Origin: Gadus chalcogrammus
Lineage: Eukaryota > Chordata > Actinopteri > Gadiformes > Gadidae
Reading direction: 5' to 3'
Assembly (NCBI RefSeq): GCF_026213295.1
Contig: NC_079426.1
Span: 15,635,518 to 15,699,517 of the forward strand
DNA: 64,000 bases
Shown: in pieces, positions 31,928 through 44,784 of the stretch
Layout: every line of letters begins with the position of its first letter
How positions within the stretch are numbered: position 1 is the first letter of the stretch
The notes under the pieces: model-generated
The model's input: the letters and a program-made list of their open reading frames with translations, nothing else
What the model was told of the DNA's origin: nothing
The model's database searches: none
Translations under genes and position numbers: made by a program

Positions 31928-34900
31928 CAACACAGTCTCACTCCGAGAACGTCAAATACCGACTGTTGGCAAAGGCCCTTTAGCGTCGGTGACTGACGGG
32001 AAAGGTACCCTTTTTATTCGCTCGGTGACGGTAAAGGTACCCTTCGGCGTCTTCTGCATACGGAATGGGGGGTGCCTCACTACGTCTCTAATAGACGATG
32101 TGAGCATCTTTCCTATTGGATAGTTTTTTAGGATATTCTTCTGTGAAAATGGCGGACATACTTTTTATCCTGGGTGGAAAATATGATATTTTAGAATAGT
32201 TACACCATTAAAAGTGTTTATGTAAACCTTTTTAGCGAGAAATGTGCATTTTACTTTCATAATCGTCGTTCGGCGAATGTGAAGGATGTTTGGTTTGATA
32301 GATATGACGAAGAATATTTCATCGGGCGATAATGGCCGGCGTACAGGCATCCCGGGCTCACGAAAATAGGTGACACTGTCACGTTATTTAATCTATTGAA
32401 ACGTGATCAGGTACACGTATTTTCTAAATGTTCGTGTCAAAAAGCACATTTTTCAAACTCATGCATATCAATTGGAAGTATTTGTCGTGATTTGTCACTA
32501 AGCACGACTTCCATCTAAGGTTCTGTCCGGGAGCTTTCTCCCTATTGTCCCTTAAGGAGCTCCGTACAGAACATTTATTGTTAAAAATTGTCTGTGATAA
32601 CTAAGAATATGACAGCTTTTCCAGTCTCACCAATATGCGCACAGATCGCACGGTTTGACACTTTCAAGATGCGTGCAGTAGCCTACATACGCCAAATGAC
32701 CATTTCGTGTGCATACGATACGCAAAACCCAGCATTAACTACTGTGGAGGGCGGATACGTCCATTTCGCGTGCATATGTGCATATGATACGAAAAACCCA
32801 GCATTAACTGAATGGGAGATGCAATATTTTAGGACAGATTCACCATTTAACGTGTTTCTAATGACATTTCTAGCGAGAAATTTACTTTTCCCTTGAATAA
32901 TCCTCAGTCAGTGAATGTGTATGATCTTTATTAATCTTTATTATCTGAATGGGAAATGCAGCTCACGTGTTTCCTGCTTTTGTGTTATTAAACCGTTACT
33001 TTATGTAACTTTTAATGATATCATCTTGTTAGAAACACGTACGTTTTCGTGAACACTGGATTACGTCGCATTTCAACATAAAATAGCGTGTTATACACAC
33101 ACACACACACACACACACACTGCATTTCGCTGCCAAATAAATAAATACTAAGGCAGAATAAAGAATAAATTAATTCATTATCATTCAACTTCAACATGCG
33201 TTATTACAGTATAGTGGTGGAGGGATGACGTGTGTTGGCCAACCCGGAAGTGAGCGTCGCCCTGGGTTCCCTTGACAAAAAGCCAACGGGTTTTTCCATT
33301 TGATTTTGGATTATTGCAGAAAAATTAGCATCTTTGAAGCACCTCCTCAAAAACTGAAAATAAATAAAAATAACTGTGCTCCAAAGAAAGAAATGTAAAC
33401 CAATGCATTCCGAATGGGAGTGTTTCTCCGATTTTTCCATGCTACACAGAACGAAATGTAAACCCATGCAAATAAAGACTTCATGGTCATAATCATTTAA
33501 ATATCATTAATCTCCTGAGGGTGGTATTCTATTTTTTTCAACGGGGCTGAATCCAGTCACTTGACCGTCATGGTTGCTATGGTGGTTGCTATCCACCAGC
33601 CCCTCTAATCCTTACATGGCTCTAAAAACCACGCGGCAAATGAGCTGCCGTAATTTGTGTTGTTTTTGTCGTAAACTAGTGTCCGATGGTTAAAAAATAG
33701 ACGGATATTCCAAGGTATCCTTAAAAGGCAGCTTGGATGTTTTTATTTTCTGCAGTTTAGACTTTTTCTATAACCTATTTTTGAAAGCAAAACACCAAGC
33801 TCATTGATTTAACGAGGCAGGGTTATTTGAAACAATTTATTAAATAAATATTTATGAGAGGTCATTCCTTCTCCTGAGTTTTCTTCCTATTTATGTCTAG
33901 TGTACAACCCTACTGTCCACAAGCATCACCCCCCCCCCTCCCCATATGGATTTGGAGAATTGTTGCCACGTCCCAGTGGTGGAGGTATCATATATATGAA
34001 AGAGGGCATTCAATTATACTACAATGATCAATTAGGAGGCCGAAGCCCTAAAGGAAGTGATGCAATAGGTGACTGGGTCGACGACATTTAAGTAAGCTTT
34101 ACTTTGAGGTCTCTTATATATCAAAGGGGGTCTCAAAGGACGCATACGCTTCAACCTGTGGCTCCGGTCCTACAGGAAATGACTCAGCAAGTGCTCCATC
34201 TCGTTGCACCTGCACCCAGCGGCTCGCTTGCAAGATTTTGGCCTGAAGTTATTCCCAGACCTACACCGTAGCCATCCAACCTGCATATCTGAGAATCAGG
34301 CCTCTCTTTAATAATGACAAAATGTATGAGAGAAATACACATTAACTTTTGACTCATAAGCGGCGTGGTGCCGGCTCCTTTTGACCTTTTGACCCCAGAC
34401 TTCTGGGGGAATAGCTGAATCAATTCATTAGTCAATCAAAAGCATGTAAAGAGGGAGAACAAGGTGTCCTTCAACATCTACGCTTCCAGGCGATTGCAAC
34501 GGTGCCACACATGAGCATATTCGAACATGTTTAATGGAAGTAATTAGCTGTCGAAATTGGAGGCCTTAATCAATAATGAGCAGCTATTGATTTGCTTCCC
34601 GATAGAAATTTGTGACAAATGACATGTTATTTAGCCTCTACACGTTGAGTTGAGTCCAATGACACCAAGCATGACACTCTAGAAAATGGTAACATGTATT
34701 TTACATGGTACACCTAGGTCTAGGACATGATCTCGGTGTAGCAAGAGGGCGAGCTTGATCTCATTGGACTCAGCTTAACGTGTAGATGCTAAATAACATG
34801 TAATTTGTCAAAAATCTCCATCGGGAAGCAAATCTATAGCTGGTCATTATTGATAAAGGCCTCCAAAATCGACAGCTAATTACTACCCCGAAACATATTC

Positions 34901-37900
34901 AAATATGATCATGTGTGGCACTGTTGCAATCGCCTCAAAACGTAGATGTCAAAGGACACCTTGTTTGCCCCGTTACGTAACCGGGAAGATATTTTCATAC
35001 TTCTAATGAATTGATTCATATTTTAAGGTTCTCGGAGTGAGACTTTAAGCGGCTGCAGCAGAAGTGTTGAGACGAAAGATGATATCAAGACATTTATAGA
35101 ATATTCACATTCACATTATGATTCTTCGTCATAACATCCGACCAAACATCCTTTACAGTCACCAAGCGAGGATTATGAAAGTCCAGGCCCCCCCTTCCGG
35201 CACTCAAGGTCCGACTGGGCCAAGTTTAGGGCAGGAAGGGCCCCCCATTCCGGCCCTCGGGGTCCGACCGGGCCAAGTTTCGGTGCGGGGATCCCAGTTA
35301 GGCCTTAGAATAAGGTATTCAAATTTCAGGGCGGTAGGACCTTCCTATCTCAAAAACTGTTTTTCCACCACATTCTGAACCATTAGGTCTTGCAGGTAAC
35401 ACATCTGAGGGGCTTTGTCCAAATTACAGTCCATTTGGGAAAACTTTTTTTCTCTAAGGGCTAGAACTCCAAATCTCGGATATGTCGTTCTCGGTGCCCC
35501 GGGAAATGTGTGTAAACATTTTAGCATCCCTAGCTATCTCGAAAAGGCCGGAAAAGGGGCGTGACCTCCCACAGTACGGTAAATGTACATAAGACAGAGG
35601 TTAGTTTCTAGTCCCTATTTTTTGTGGGATGGAGGTGTACATTTGTGGCTTAAGGTGTGTAGTCACAGCTGGCCTGTGGCCACGTTTTTGAAGTCTGGGG
35701 TCAAAAGGTCAAAAGGAGCCGGCACCACGCCGCTTATGAGATAACAAAAAGTGAATGTGTATTTCTCTAATAGCTTTTTGTCATTATTAAAGAGAAGCCT
35801 GATTCTAAGATATGCGTGTTGGATGGCTAGGGTGTAGGTCTGGGAAGAACTTCAGGCCAAAATCTTGCAAGCGAGCCGCTGGGTGCAGGTGCAACGAGAT
35901 GGAGCACTTGCTGAGTCATTTCCTGTAGGGCTGGAGCCACAGGTTGAAGCGTATGCGTCCTTTGAGACCCCCTTTGATATATATAAGAGACCTCAAAGTA
36001 AAGCATACTTAAATGTTGTCGACCCAGTCACCTATTGCATCACTTCCTTTAGGGCTTCGGCCTAAAGGACAAAGCCCCTCAGATGTGTTACCTGCAAGAC
36101 CTAATGGTTCAGAATGTGGTGGAAAAACAGTTTTTGAGATAGGAAGGTCCTACCGCCCTGAAATTTGAATACCTTATTCTAAGGCCTAACTGGGATCCCC
36201 GCACCGAAACTTGGCCCGGTCGGACCCCGAGGGCCGGAATGGGGGGCCCTTCCTGCCCTAAACTTGGCCCAGTCGGACCTTGAGTGCCGGAAGGGGGGGC
36301 CTGGACTTTCATAATCCTCGCTTGGTGACTGTAAAGGATGTTTGGTCGGATGTTATGACGAAGAATCATAATGTGAATGTGAATATTCTATAAATGTCTT
36401 GATATCATCTTTCGTCTCAACACTTCTGCTGCAGCCGCTTAAAGTCTCACTCCGAGAACCTTAAAATATGAATCAATTCATTAGAAGTATGAAAATATCT
36501 TCCCGGTTACGTAACGGGGCAAACAAGGTGTCCTTTGACATCTACGTTTTGAGGCGATTGCAACAGTGCCACACATGATCATATTTGAATATGTTTCGGG
36601 GTAGTAATTAGCTGTCGATTTTGGAGGCCTTTATCAATAATGACCAGCTATAGATTTGCTTCCCGATGGAGATTTTTGACAAATTACATGTTATTTAGCA
36701 TCTACACGTTAAGCTGAGTCCAATGAGATCAAGCTCGCCCTCTTGCTACACCGAGATCATGTCCTAGACCTAGGTGTACCATGTAAAATACATGTTACCA
36801 TTTTCTAGAGTGTCATGCTTGGTGTCATTGGACTCAACTCAACGTGTAGAGGCTAAATAACATGTCATTTGTCACAAATTTCTATCGGGAAGCAAATCAA
36901 TAGCTGCTCATTATTGATTAAGGCCTCCAATTTCGACAGCTAATTACTTCCATTAAACATGTTCGAATATGCTCATGTGTGGCACCGTTGCAATCGCCTG
37001 GAAGCGTAGATGTTGAAGGACACCTTGTTCTCCCTCTTTACATGCTTTTGATTGACTAATGAATTGATTCAGCTATTCCCCCAGAAGTCTGGGGTCAAAA
37101 GGTCAAAAGGAGCCGGCACCACGCCGCTTATGAGTCAAAAGTTAATGTGTATTTCTCTCATACATTTTGTCATTATTAAAGAGAGGCCTGATTCTCAGAT
37201 ATGCAGGTTGGATGGCTACGGTGTAGGTCTGGGAATAACTTCAGGCCAAAATCTTGCAAGCGAGCCGCTGGGTGCAGGTGCAACGAGATGGAGCACTTGC
37301 TGAGTCATTTCCTGTAGGACCGGAGCCACAGGTTGAAGCGTATGCGTCCTTTGAGACCCCCTTTGATATATAAGAGACCTCAAAGTAAAGCTTACTTAAA
37401 TGTCGTCGACCCAGTCACCTATTGCATCACTTCCTTTAGGGCTTCGGCCTCCTAATTGATCATTGTAGTATAATTGAATGCCCTCTTTCATATATATGAT
37501 ACCTCCACCACTGGGACGTGGCAACAATTCTCCAAATCCATATGGGGAGGGGGGGGGGTGATGCTTGTGGACAGTAGGGTTGTACACTAGACATAAATAG
37601 GAAGAAAACTCAGGAGAAGGAATGACCTCTCATAAATATTTATTTAATAAATTGTTTCAAATAACCCTGCCTCGTTAAATCAATGAGCTTGGTGTTTTGC
37701 TTTCAAAAATAGGTTATAGAAAAAGTCTAAACTGCAGAAAATAAAAACATCCAAGCTGCCTTTTAAGGATACCTTGGAATATCCGTCTATTTTTTAACCA
37801 TCGGACACTAGTTTACGACAAAAACAACACAAATTACGGCAGCTCATTTGCCGCGTGGTTTTTAGAGCCATGTAAGGATTAGAGGGGCTGGTGGATAGCA

Positions 37901-39559
37901 ACCACCATAGCAACCATGACGGTCAAGTGACTGGATTCAGCCCCGTTGAAAAAAATAGAATACCACCCTCAGGAGATTAATGATATTTAAATGATTATGA
38001 CCATGAAGTCTTTATTTGCATGGGTTTACATTTCGTTCTGTGTAGCATGGAAAAATCGGAGAAACACTCCCATTCGGAATGCATTGGTTTACATTTCTTT
38101 CTTTGGAGCACAGTTATTTTTATTTATTTTCAGTTTTTGAGGAGGTGCTTCAAAGATGCTAATTTTTCTGCAATAATCCAAAATCAAATGGAAAAACCCG
38201 TTGGCTTTTTGTCAAGGGAACCCAGGGCGACGCTCACTTCCGGGTTGGCCAACACACGTCATCCCTCCACCACTATACTGTAATAACGCATGTTGAAGTT
38301 GAATGATAATGAATTAATTTATTCTTTATTCTGCCTTAGTATTTATTTATTTGGCAGCGAAATGCAGTGTGTGTGTGTGTGTGTGTGTGTGTATAACACG
38401 CTATTTTATGTTGAAATGCGACGTAATCCAGTGTTCACGAAAACGTACGTGTTTCTAACAAGATGATATCATTAAAAGTTACATAAAGTAACGGTTTAAT
38501 AACACAAAAGCAGGAAACACGTGAGCTGCATTTCCCATTCAGATAATAAAGATTAATAAAGATCATACACATTCACTGACTGAGGATTATTCAAGGGAAA
38601 AGTACATTTCTCGCTAGAAATGTCATTAGAAACACGTTAAATGGTGAATCTGTCCTAAAATATTGCATCTCCCATTCAGTTAATGCTGGGTTTTTCGTAT
38701 CATATGCACATATGCACGCGAAATGGACGTATCCGCCCTCCACAGTAGTTAATGCTGGGTTTTGCGTATCGTATGCACACGAAATGGTCATTTGGCGTAT
38801 GTAGGCTACTGCACGCATCTTGAAAGTGTCAAACCGTGCGATCTGTGCGCATATTGGTGAGACTGGAAAAGCTGTCATATTCTTAGTTATCACAGACAAT
38901 TTTTAACAATAAATGTTCTGTACGGAGCTCCTTAAGGGACAATAGGGAGAAAGCTCCCGGACAGAACCTTAGATGGAAGTCGTGCTTAGTGACAAATCAC
39001 GACAAATACTTCCAATTGATATGCATGAGTTTGAAAAATGTGCTTTTTGACACGAACATTTAGAAAATACGTGTACCTGATCACGTTTCAATAGATTAAA
39101 TAACGTGACAGTGTCACCTATTTTCGTGAGCCCGGGATGCCTGTACGCCGGCCATTATCGCCCGATGAAATATTCTTCGTCATATCTATCAAACCAAACA
39201 TCCTTCACATTCGCCGAACGACGATTATGAAAGTAAAATGCACATTTCTCGCTAAAAAGGTTTACATAAACACTTTTAATGGTGTAACTATTCTAAAATA
39301 TCATATTTTCCACCCAGGATAAAAAGTATGTCCGCCATTTTCACAGAAGAATATCCTAAAAAACTATCCAATAGGAAAGATGCTCACATCGTCTATTAGA
39401 GACGTAGTGAGGCACCCCCCATTCCGTATGCAGAAGACGCCGAAGGGTACCTTTACCGTCACCGAGCGAATAAAAAGGGTACCTTTCCCGTCAGTCACCG
39501 ACGCTAAAGGGCCTTTGCCAACAGTCGGTATTTGACGTTCTCGGAGTGAGACTGTGTTG
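31928..39559. mobile_element. giant palindromic (foldback) element, copy 2
   Basis: This is 7,632 bp, the reverse complement of copy 1. The arms are 31928-35420 and 36067-39559; the spacer 35421-36066 runs opposite to that of copy 1. The arm-specific base at 7186/12911 of copy 1 appears here swapped (32881 and 38605), as expected for a reversed copy. The flanks are TCTCACT (31921-31927) and ATCCCGG (39560-39566), each the reverse complement of a flank of copy 1. It stands inside gypsy gag on its right side and inside the hAT transposase 3' region on its left. Confidence 0.9.
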
Positions 39560-39693
39560 ATCCCGGCCACCGAATAATACTCCGACAGTTTCAACAGCTG
39601 TTCCTTTGTACATTTGTCCAAGGCCTCCTCTGACGGAGCCGCCACAAACGCTTCACATTCAGCCATCTCAAGACCACCACTAGGATTAAGCAA
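39560..39693 (-). pseudogene. gypsy Gag, N-terminal part
   Basis: The minus-strand frame contains MAECEAFVAAPSEEALDKCT followed by KEQLLKLSEYYSV, the typical short helical start of fish gypsy Gag proteins (acidic start, LDKCTKEQLL-like motif). It runs into the palindrome at 39559, where it leaves the Gag frame. Two start codons are possible (39693 and the internal MAEC Met, about nine codons later). The rest of the protein is at 13866-14896. Confidence 0.8.
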
Positions 39694-40254
39694 AACACAC
39701 CGTTATGCCCGAACCGGACCAGCAAGACAGCGAAGTGTCCCCGTGCGCACTAAGAGGATCCCAGTTTGGAGTTTCCCCGCTAACTAAACATCAACCCCCT
39801 AACTAAACTCCCGGCTAGTCTTCATGCAGCGGGCAGTGGCGGGTACTTATGCACTAGAGACCGCTGACCCGGGAAAGCGACTAGCAAGCTAGCAACTCCC
39901 CCGAAATCACGGACATGCTCCCAAGACAATGCTTTAACCACTATGCCGCCACAACACTACCACGACCCCCGCAACGAACCCAAAGGGGAACGCCGCTATG
40001 CCTACCAGGGAAAACTCCGCACCGCACTAAGATCCACACGCTGAGGACAACACTTGTCAACCGGCTTTTTGGTACTGGCATAAATTAAGTGAGCAACCCT
40101 GATACTCACCCTGATCCGTCAGCCCACATGCACCATGAACTCTCCCCTTAACTACGGAAAAAACACTCGCAAAATGAGCAACAACCGTTTTACCCGCAAG
40201 GCAAACAAACAAAGGCAAAACAAAATCTACACTCAACTATTGCGCAAACCGAAT

Positions 40255-40267
40255 GGACGAGCCCCCA
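40255..40267 (-). promoter_or_regulatory. primer-binding site, tRNA-Pro type
   Basis: Two bases after the 5' LTR the element strand reads TGGGGGCTCGTCC, the start of the well-known tRNA-Pro primer-binding site of gammaretroviruses and many fish gypsy elements. It would prime minus-strand DNA synthesis. Confidence 0.8.
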
Positions 40268-40269
40268 TT

Positions 40270-40556
40270 TGTCACAACCCGGCTCAGCGGCGATGACAAA
40301 AACGGGAGAGACGGTGCATTTACCAATATAAAATACAGGTTTATTTCCGTACAAAGCATAACTTTAACAAAACCGCCAACGAAACCCCAAAAGGTGTGGA
40401 CGCCTGCAAGGAGCCAAGGAGTAGCGCCCCCGACAGGCAATCAGCTGCTCTTTTATTCGGCTGGAGCACCGGTCCCAGGTGCTCCAGATCCAGCTGATGT
40501 CATCAGCTGATCACCTTAATGAAGATAGGTAGTCAATAATAGGCGGGGTCGTCACA
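40270..40556 (-). repeat. gypsy 5' LTR
   Basis: This 287 bp LTR has the same ends and length as 18783-19069 in opposite orientation. It is followed on its outer side by ATTA (40557-40560), the reverse complement of the TAAT after the 3' LTR. Confidence 0.9.
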
Positions 40557-40560
40557 ATTA

Positions 40561-41330
40561 TGAAAAACTTAACAATGAATTAATAATTGTACTGGTTCAA
40601 GAACAATTGACTTAATTGTTCTTGTAATCAGACTAGTATTACTTCTCATACCATTACAAGTTCCTGCGGTCTTCTTCTTAATGTCACATGATGTTGCTGT
40701 GGTGACAGCTGATTGTATACAGCAGTAAATTTGAAGTCGACTTCAAATTTACTGTGACTTTAGTGTACGCATTCAAATTCTGCAGTTACAGGTGCTAAAG
40801 ACTTTTGCTACAATAATACCTTCATACTCGAGCTGTTTTCCTCGCTCGGTGAGCAGCGCTCTGAGTGCGCGTGCGCAGAGATGATTTGCGCGCTTGCAGT
40901 CAATATCTACGCTTGTGAAATAATAGAATACGCTCGAATGCATGTTTTATCACATCAGTGCTTTATGGCACTAATGTGTCGCCATATACACCAATCTTGC
41001 ACAGTCTAAAGAGCTCAAAGGAAACTTCCCTGTTCCACTGTTCTTTCCTCATTTAATGATAGCCGCTATTAGAAGAAAAAAAACAAGCATGCATTCAATT
41101 TCGTTGCATAACCATCCCTTAACACGGGCAGATAGCCTACTACTCTTTGCTCAAATGTATTTGTTATCCCAATGCAGCAGCCAAAACGGATGAACACACG
41201 TGGTTAACATTGTGTAGCCTAGACCTAGCAAATATACTGACATTTGGATACTTGCTTCTGCTTTGATGATTTTGCTTAGATAGGCCCATGATTAAGTTTC
41301 TTAATATATCTAGACCAGACATTTAATAAC
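40561..41330. other. intergenic, no gene seen
   Basis: AT-rich unique-looking DNA. It includes a short palindrome around AAATTTGAAGTCGACTTCAAATTT near 40728-40751 (given as two 12 bp half sites) and a GC-rich patch near 40850-40900. Nothing coding is supported. Confidence 0.5.
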
Positions 41331-41334
41331 TTAA

Positions 41335-42856
41335 AGGTTACGTAGGTGATTCGCTTTTTTGGCCATTTTTGCAAAATTACTTGAAATCCTTATCATAACC
41401 CGCTTACAGCCACTGAGTTAGAAGTACTGACATGAAAATTAAACTTGTCAATCATCTGTGGAACGGGCAGGGCTCGAAAAACTCCAGCCAATCATTTCCA
41501 TTGCCACCGAGTTTCATTGGACAGTAAGTACGTCAATCAAACGGTCGTACTGCACTCCCCCTCCCCCCCTCCCCCGCGCCCCGCGCGCCACCCCTTCGTG
41601 CAGTACTCGTGACCCAGAGCTCGTGACCCAGAGCAAGCTCCTGTTTGTTGTTATCCTGCGGTATCTACTGGAACTAGTTAATCCACATTTGGACCTAGCA
41701 GTAGAAGACAATTTCCATGGCAGACAAGACGCCACCATCCCCACCACCACCACCACCACCACCAGCATAGAGAAGGAAAACTCTTTTTCAGAGAGTAATT
41801 GATAATAAAAACGCTGAAAGAGAAAAACTGAAATCAAGAATAATCCTAGGCGCTGCTTTTGAACGTTTGCGGCAACTGAAGGACGAGAAGGGTCTAAAAA
41901 CCGATGCTTGTGTGGCGGTTGACCTAGTTTCAAAGTTTATACCGTTTATACTCGGTAATACCGGTGTTGAGACGAGTGTAGTACTCGGTGTGAAAATGTC
42001 CACACCGCGGCAACCCTAGTGAAAACCAGGACTTCCAATACAATTATATGAAACAAACATACATTTTCTAAAAATAGTAATGATTTATGTGACCGTTTAA
42101 TGTTTATAACATCTGGTGCAACCATAGCCGCGAGAACGTATTCTCAGCAGGGGGTGCTGGGAAAAAAAACCCGGCCTGCACTAGACTCGCAACTCGTCAC
42201 ATTGATAAAAAAAAATATTTATATAGCAGCGCAGCTCAATTACACCAGTGCATGCGCGCACAGTTGAAAATCGATCGTTGTGTTCACTTCCTTCACACCA
42301 TGGTTCACATCCAGCTGCTCACAGAACAAGTTTAGCGCACCACCGCTACCCTCACACTTTTTCATATAACCCTTTTTCAGCACTAGGACATATGAGCATT
42401 CAATAAATGCTGCGTCTCAACATTAAGCATTTACGTTAAGCATTTCCTGGTGCATAATGTGACGCTTCAGAACCTAAAATCCCGTTTCTCCCCGTTGATA
42501 CGACAACACATAACCGGCGTTTTCAGAAATATCCACTTTGGCCAGAGTTTTTAGAAATGATCGTTTTCTGTGATAAGACAGGGCCTCGGACAGGGGGTGT
42601 TGCAGCACCCCCAAAACCCCTACTTCCCGCGGTACTGGGTGCAATTTACAGCTGAATGTAGTGCCATGTTGTTAAACGAAAACCTACGCTAGCCTGGCTC
42701 GCTCTCGCGCATCTCTGTTCGCGCTCGTGCATGATTGCGCGTCCAGGTACTTGGAATGGGTGGAGTCAGAGTCAGCGTTGAAGGAGAGGGGGTAGGACCA
42801 TTTGAGTTGTGTATTTTCAAAATCTGCTGGCGTTTCGCAAATCGCGTACCCAACCT
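41335..42856 (+). mobile_element. TTAA-target element, complete copy
   Basis: This 1,522 bp element is bounded by TTAA (41331-41334 and 42857-42860). Its termini are AGGTTACGTAGGTGATTCGC on the left and, read inward on the right, AGGTTGGGTACGCGATTTGC. It is collinear with 21418-22257. The leader frame begins at 41718 (MADKTPPSPPPP...), but a TAG at about 41767 interrupts it where the other copy has AAG. After it, the shared motif region around GLKTDACVAV is intact. The remainder (42190-42840) has no recognisable protein. TTAA duplication fits Kolobok or piggyBac; no transposase is present. Confidence 0.8.
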
Positions 42857-42860
42857 TTAA

Positions 42861-44300
42861 TTTCATCATCAGTGTGAGGAACTACAGTAACACGGTTATG
42901 TGCAAGAACAACAAGTCACTTATGCAATTAAATCGTGGGAACATGTCTAAAAAAAAATCAAATTCCTTGCAACCCCCATGCCTGTTTTAATCAGGAGATC
43001 ATCGGATAACTGATTTCATAAATGCGGGTGTGGAAGTATGGCAAAACAAATTATCATGAAATATAACCTGTGTGGACTTGAATTTGTAACGTAAGCAGTG
43101 TCTTACAAATACCTGCATGATTGTGTTTTTATGAATTTTACTTTAAGTGTAAGTACTCCAAGAGGAATTGCAATTGATTTATAGTACTTAAGCCTTCAGA
43201 TTTTGTTCTCATTGTCCTTATATAAAGGGTTAATTATAAATAGGTTAGGTATATCATGAAATATAACCTATATGTACTTCGATTTGTTACATAAATATTG
43301 TCTTACCAATGCATGCATAGTTGTTTATGTAAATGATAAAAACATATGTTGACAGCTTAACTAACACTTTAATTAAATTAATGAATCAGTAGTTGAAGTA
43401 GTTGACCATTATCTTGGATACCCAAAGTAGGCTAGTACAACTGAAATGACACCTATCCCTTTCTAGTATAGAAAGGGACACCTACTTCCCTTTCTATACT
43501 AGGAAGGGAAGTAGGGGTCATTTCAGTTGTAGCCTACTTTGGGTATCCAAGATAATGGTCTCTATTTTCTCTATTTTATTTTCATCACATCCACTCAAAT
43601 TTGTATCTAAGGTTTTAATCTTGAATTAGGGCAAGTGGAGGCAATCTGAATGACTTTCTTTGAACTGCTGATACCTGCAGATTCCCATGGGTCCATGGGG
43701 TTTCCAAAATAAAAAATAGATTCCCAGTGCAGTAATAGATGTGGGTGTTGTTAAAAAATGATCATGAAATCCAACCTGTGTGGACATTAATTACTAAGGT
43801 ATAAGCAGTGTCTTACAAATACCTGCATGGTTGTGTTTTTAGAGGTTATGAAAATAGGTAGACAGACAGTTTAACTAATACTAGAATGAATTGATTAAAT
43901 GAATAGCGTAGCCTGGCTACTGCGAGGCAAATGGTGCGTTCATATCGCTGGAAATTATGGGGAAAACATTTTCGCGCCGTCGGAAAGTTCGCGTGAACGA
44001 CACCTCATGTTCCTATTTTGATTCTACTGCCGTTCGGCAACTTGGGCCAAATTTTGAAAACAGAATTGCCCAGTTGGTGACGTATGGTTTACAAGTGACG
44101 CCCATGAACATGGGGGAACATGAACGTTTTACTCAATATAAAATAATCAACCATCATATCACTTTACTACTGATTGACATTGTAACGTCTGTTGGCATGA
44201 CTTTGCTCAGTTGTAAACGTAGTGTAGGCTACTGGTAAACCAGCTCTAGATAAGGGCAAGTGTTGCCTTCCATACAGTGGCGATACTGTGCTTTTTTTAT
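42861..44300. repeat. intergenic patchwork of dispersed repeats
   Basis: Blocks around AAATATAACCTGTGTGGACT and TACCTGCATG recur at 43060-43130, 43250-43330 and 43760-43840, and again at 53550-53640. 43140-43260 plus 43560-43630 match 5101-5345 downstream of haao. An open frame at 43957-44238 has no recognisable domain and I do not call it a gene. Confidence 0.5.
43404..43560. repeat. imperfect hairpin in the dispersed repeat
   Basis: The left arm begins GACCATTATCTTGGATACCC and the right arm is its reverse complement ending at 43560. Arms are about 75 bp and the centre is near 43482. It interrupts the repeat shared with 5101-5345, so it is either a small foldback insertion or an inverted duplication. 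Confidence 0.8.
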
Positions 44301-44327
44301 CGTCCTGTTAGCATCGTCTTGTTAGTC

Positions 44328-44405
44328 AATCTCTCTCTCTCTCTCTCAATCTCTCTCTCTCGTTCTCTCCCATTCTCGCTCTCTCCCATTCTCGCTCTCT
44401 TGTTT

Positions 44406-44494
<89 letters not shown>

Positions 44495-44539
44495 CGTCCT
44501 CTCTGTCTCTCTCTCTCTGTCTCTCTCTCTCTCTCTCTG
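44328..44539 (+). repeat. CT microsatellite
   Basis: A (CT)n tract of about 200 bases with a few interruptions. It produces long Leu/Ser and Arg/Glu open frames that are not genes. Confidence 0.95.
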
Positions 44540-44663
44540 GGGGGGGAATAATGATGATGATGTTGACCTTGTCCCACACCTTCAGACGAGAGAGAGAGGG
44601 GTGGTGAGGCCGGCTATAACAGGACCAGGGTATTACAGGGACGGGTCCCAGACCGCCCGGTCG

Positions 44664-44681
44664 GGGGGGGGGGGGGGGGGT
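44664..44681 (+). repeat. poly-G tract
   Basis: An uninterrupted run of about 18 G residues follows CGGTC. It is a G-quadruplex candidate and a likely sequencing weak point. Confidence 0.85.
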
Positions 44682-44784
44682 CAGGTTTCTGGGTACAGTG
44701 TAGATCTGCTTGCTTAGGAGAGGTGTGCCGTGGCCAAAGTACAGATGCTAATGAGATGACACGCAGGGATTGTGATGGAAAATC

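Larger units (their letters stand above)
39560..40556 (-). mobile_element. gypsy-type LTR retrotransposon, 5' part
   Basis: Reading leftward from 40556: the 5' LTR (40556-40270), two bases, a primer-binding site (40267-40255), a leader of about 560 bp, then the start of gag, which is cut at 39560 by the palindrome. Gag resumes at 13866 on the plus strand, with CCGGGAT duplicated on both sides. LTR identity, TSD TAAT and gag continuity show it is the missing half of the element at 13866-19069. Confidence 0.9.

Noticed and set aside
43957..44238. 93-codon plus-strand frame as a small gene
   Set aside because: No domain, no splice context and repeat-rich surroundings. Chance cannot be excluded.
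44277..44717. 146-codon Leu/Ser frame and minus-strand Arg/Glu frames
   Set aside because: Produced by the CT microsatellite.
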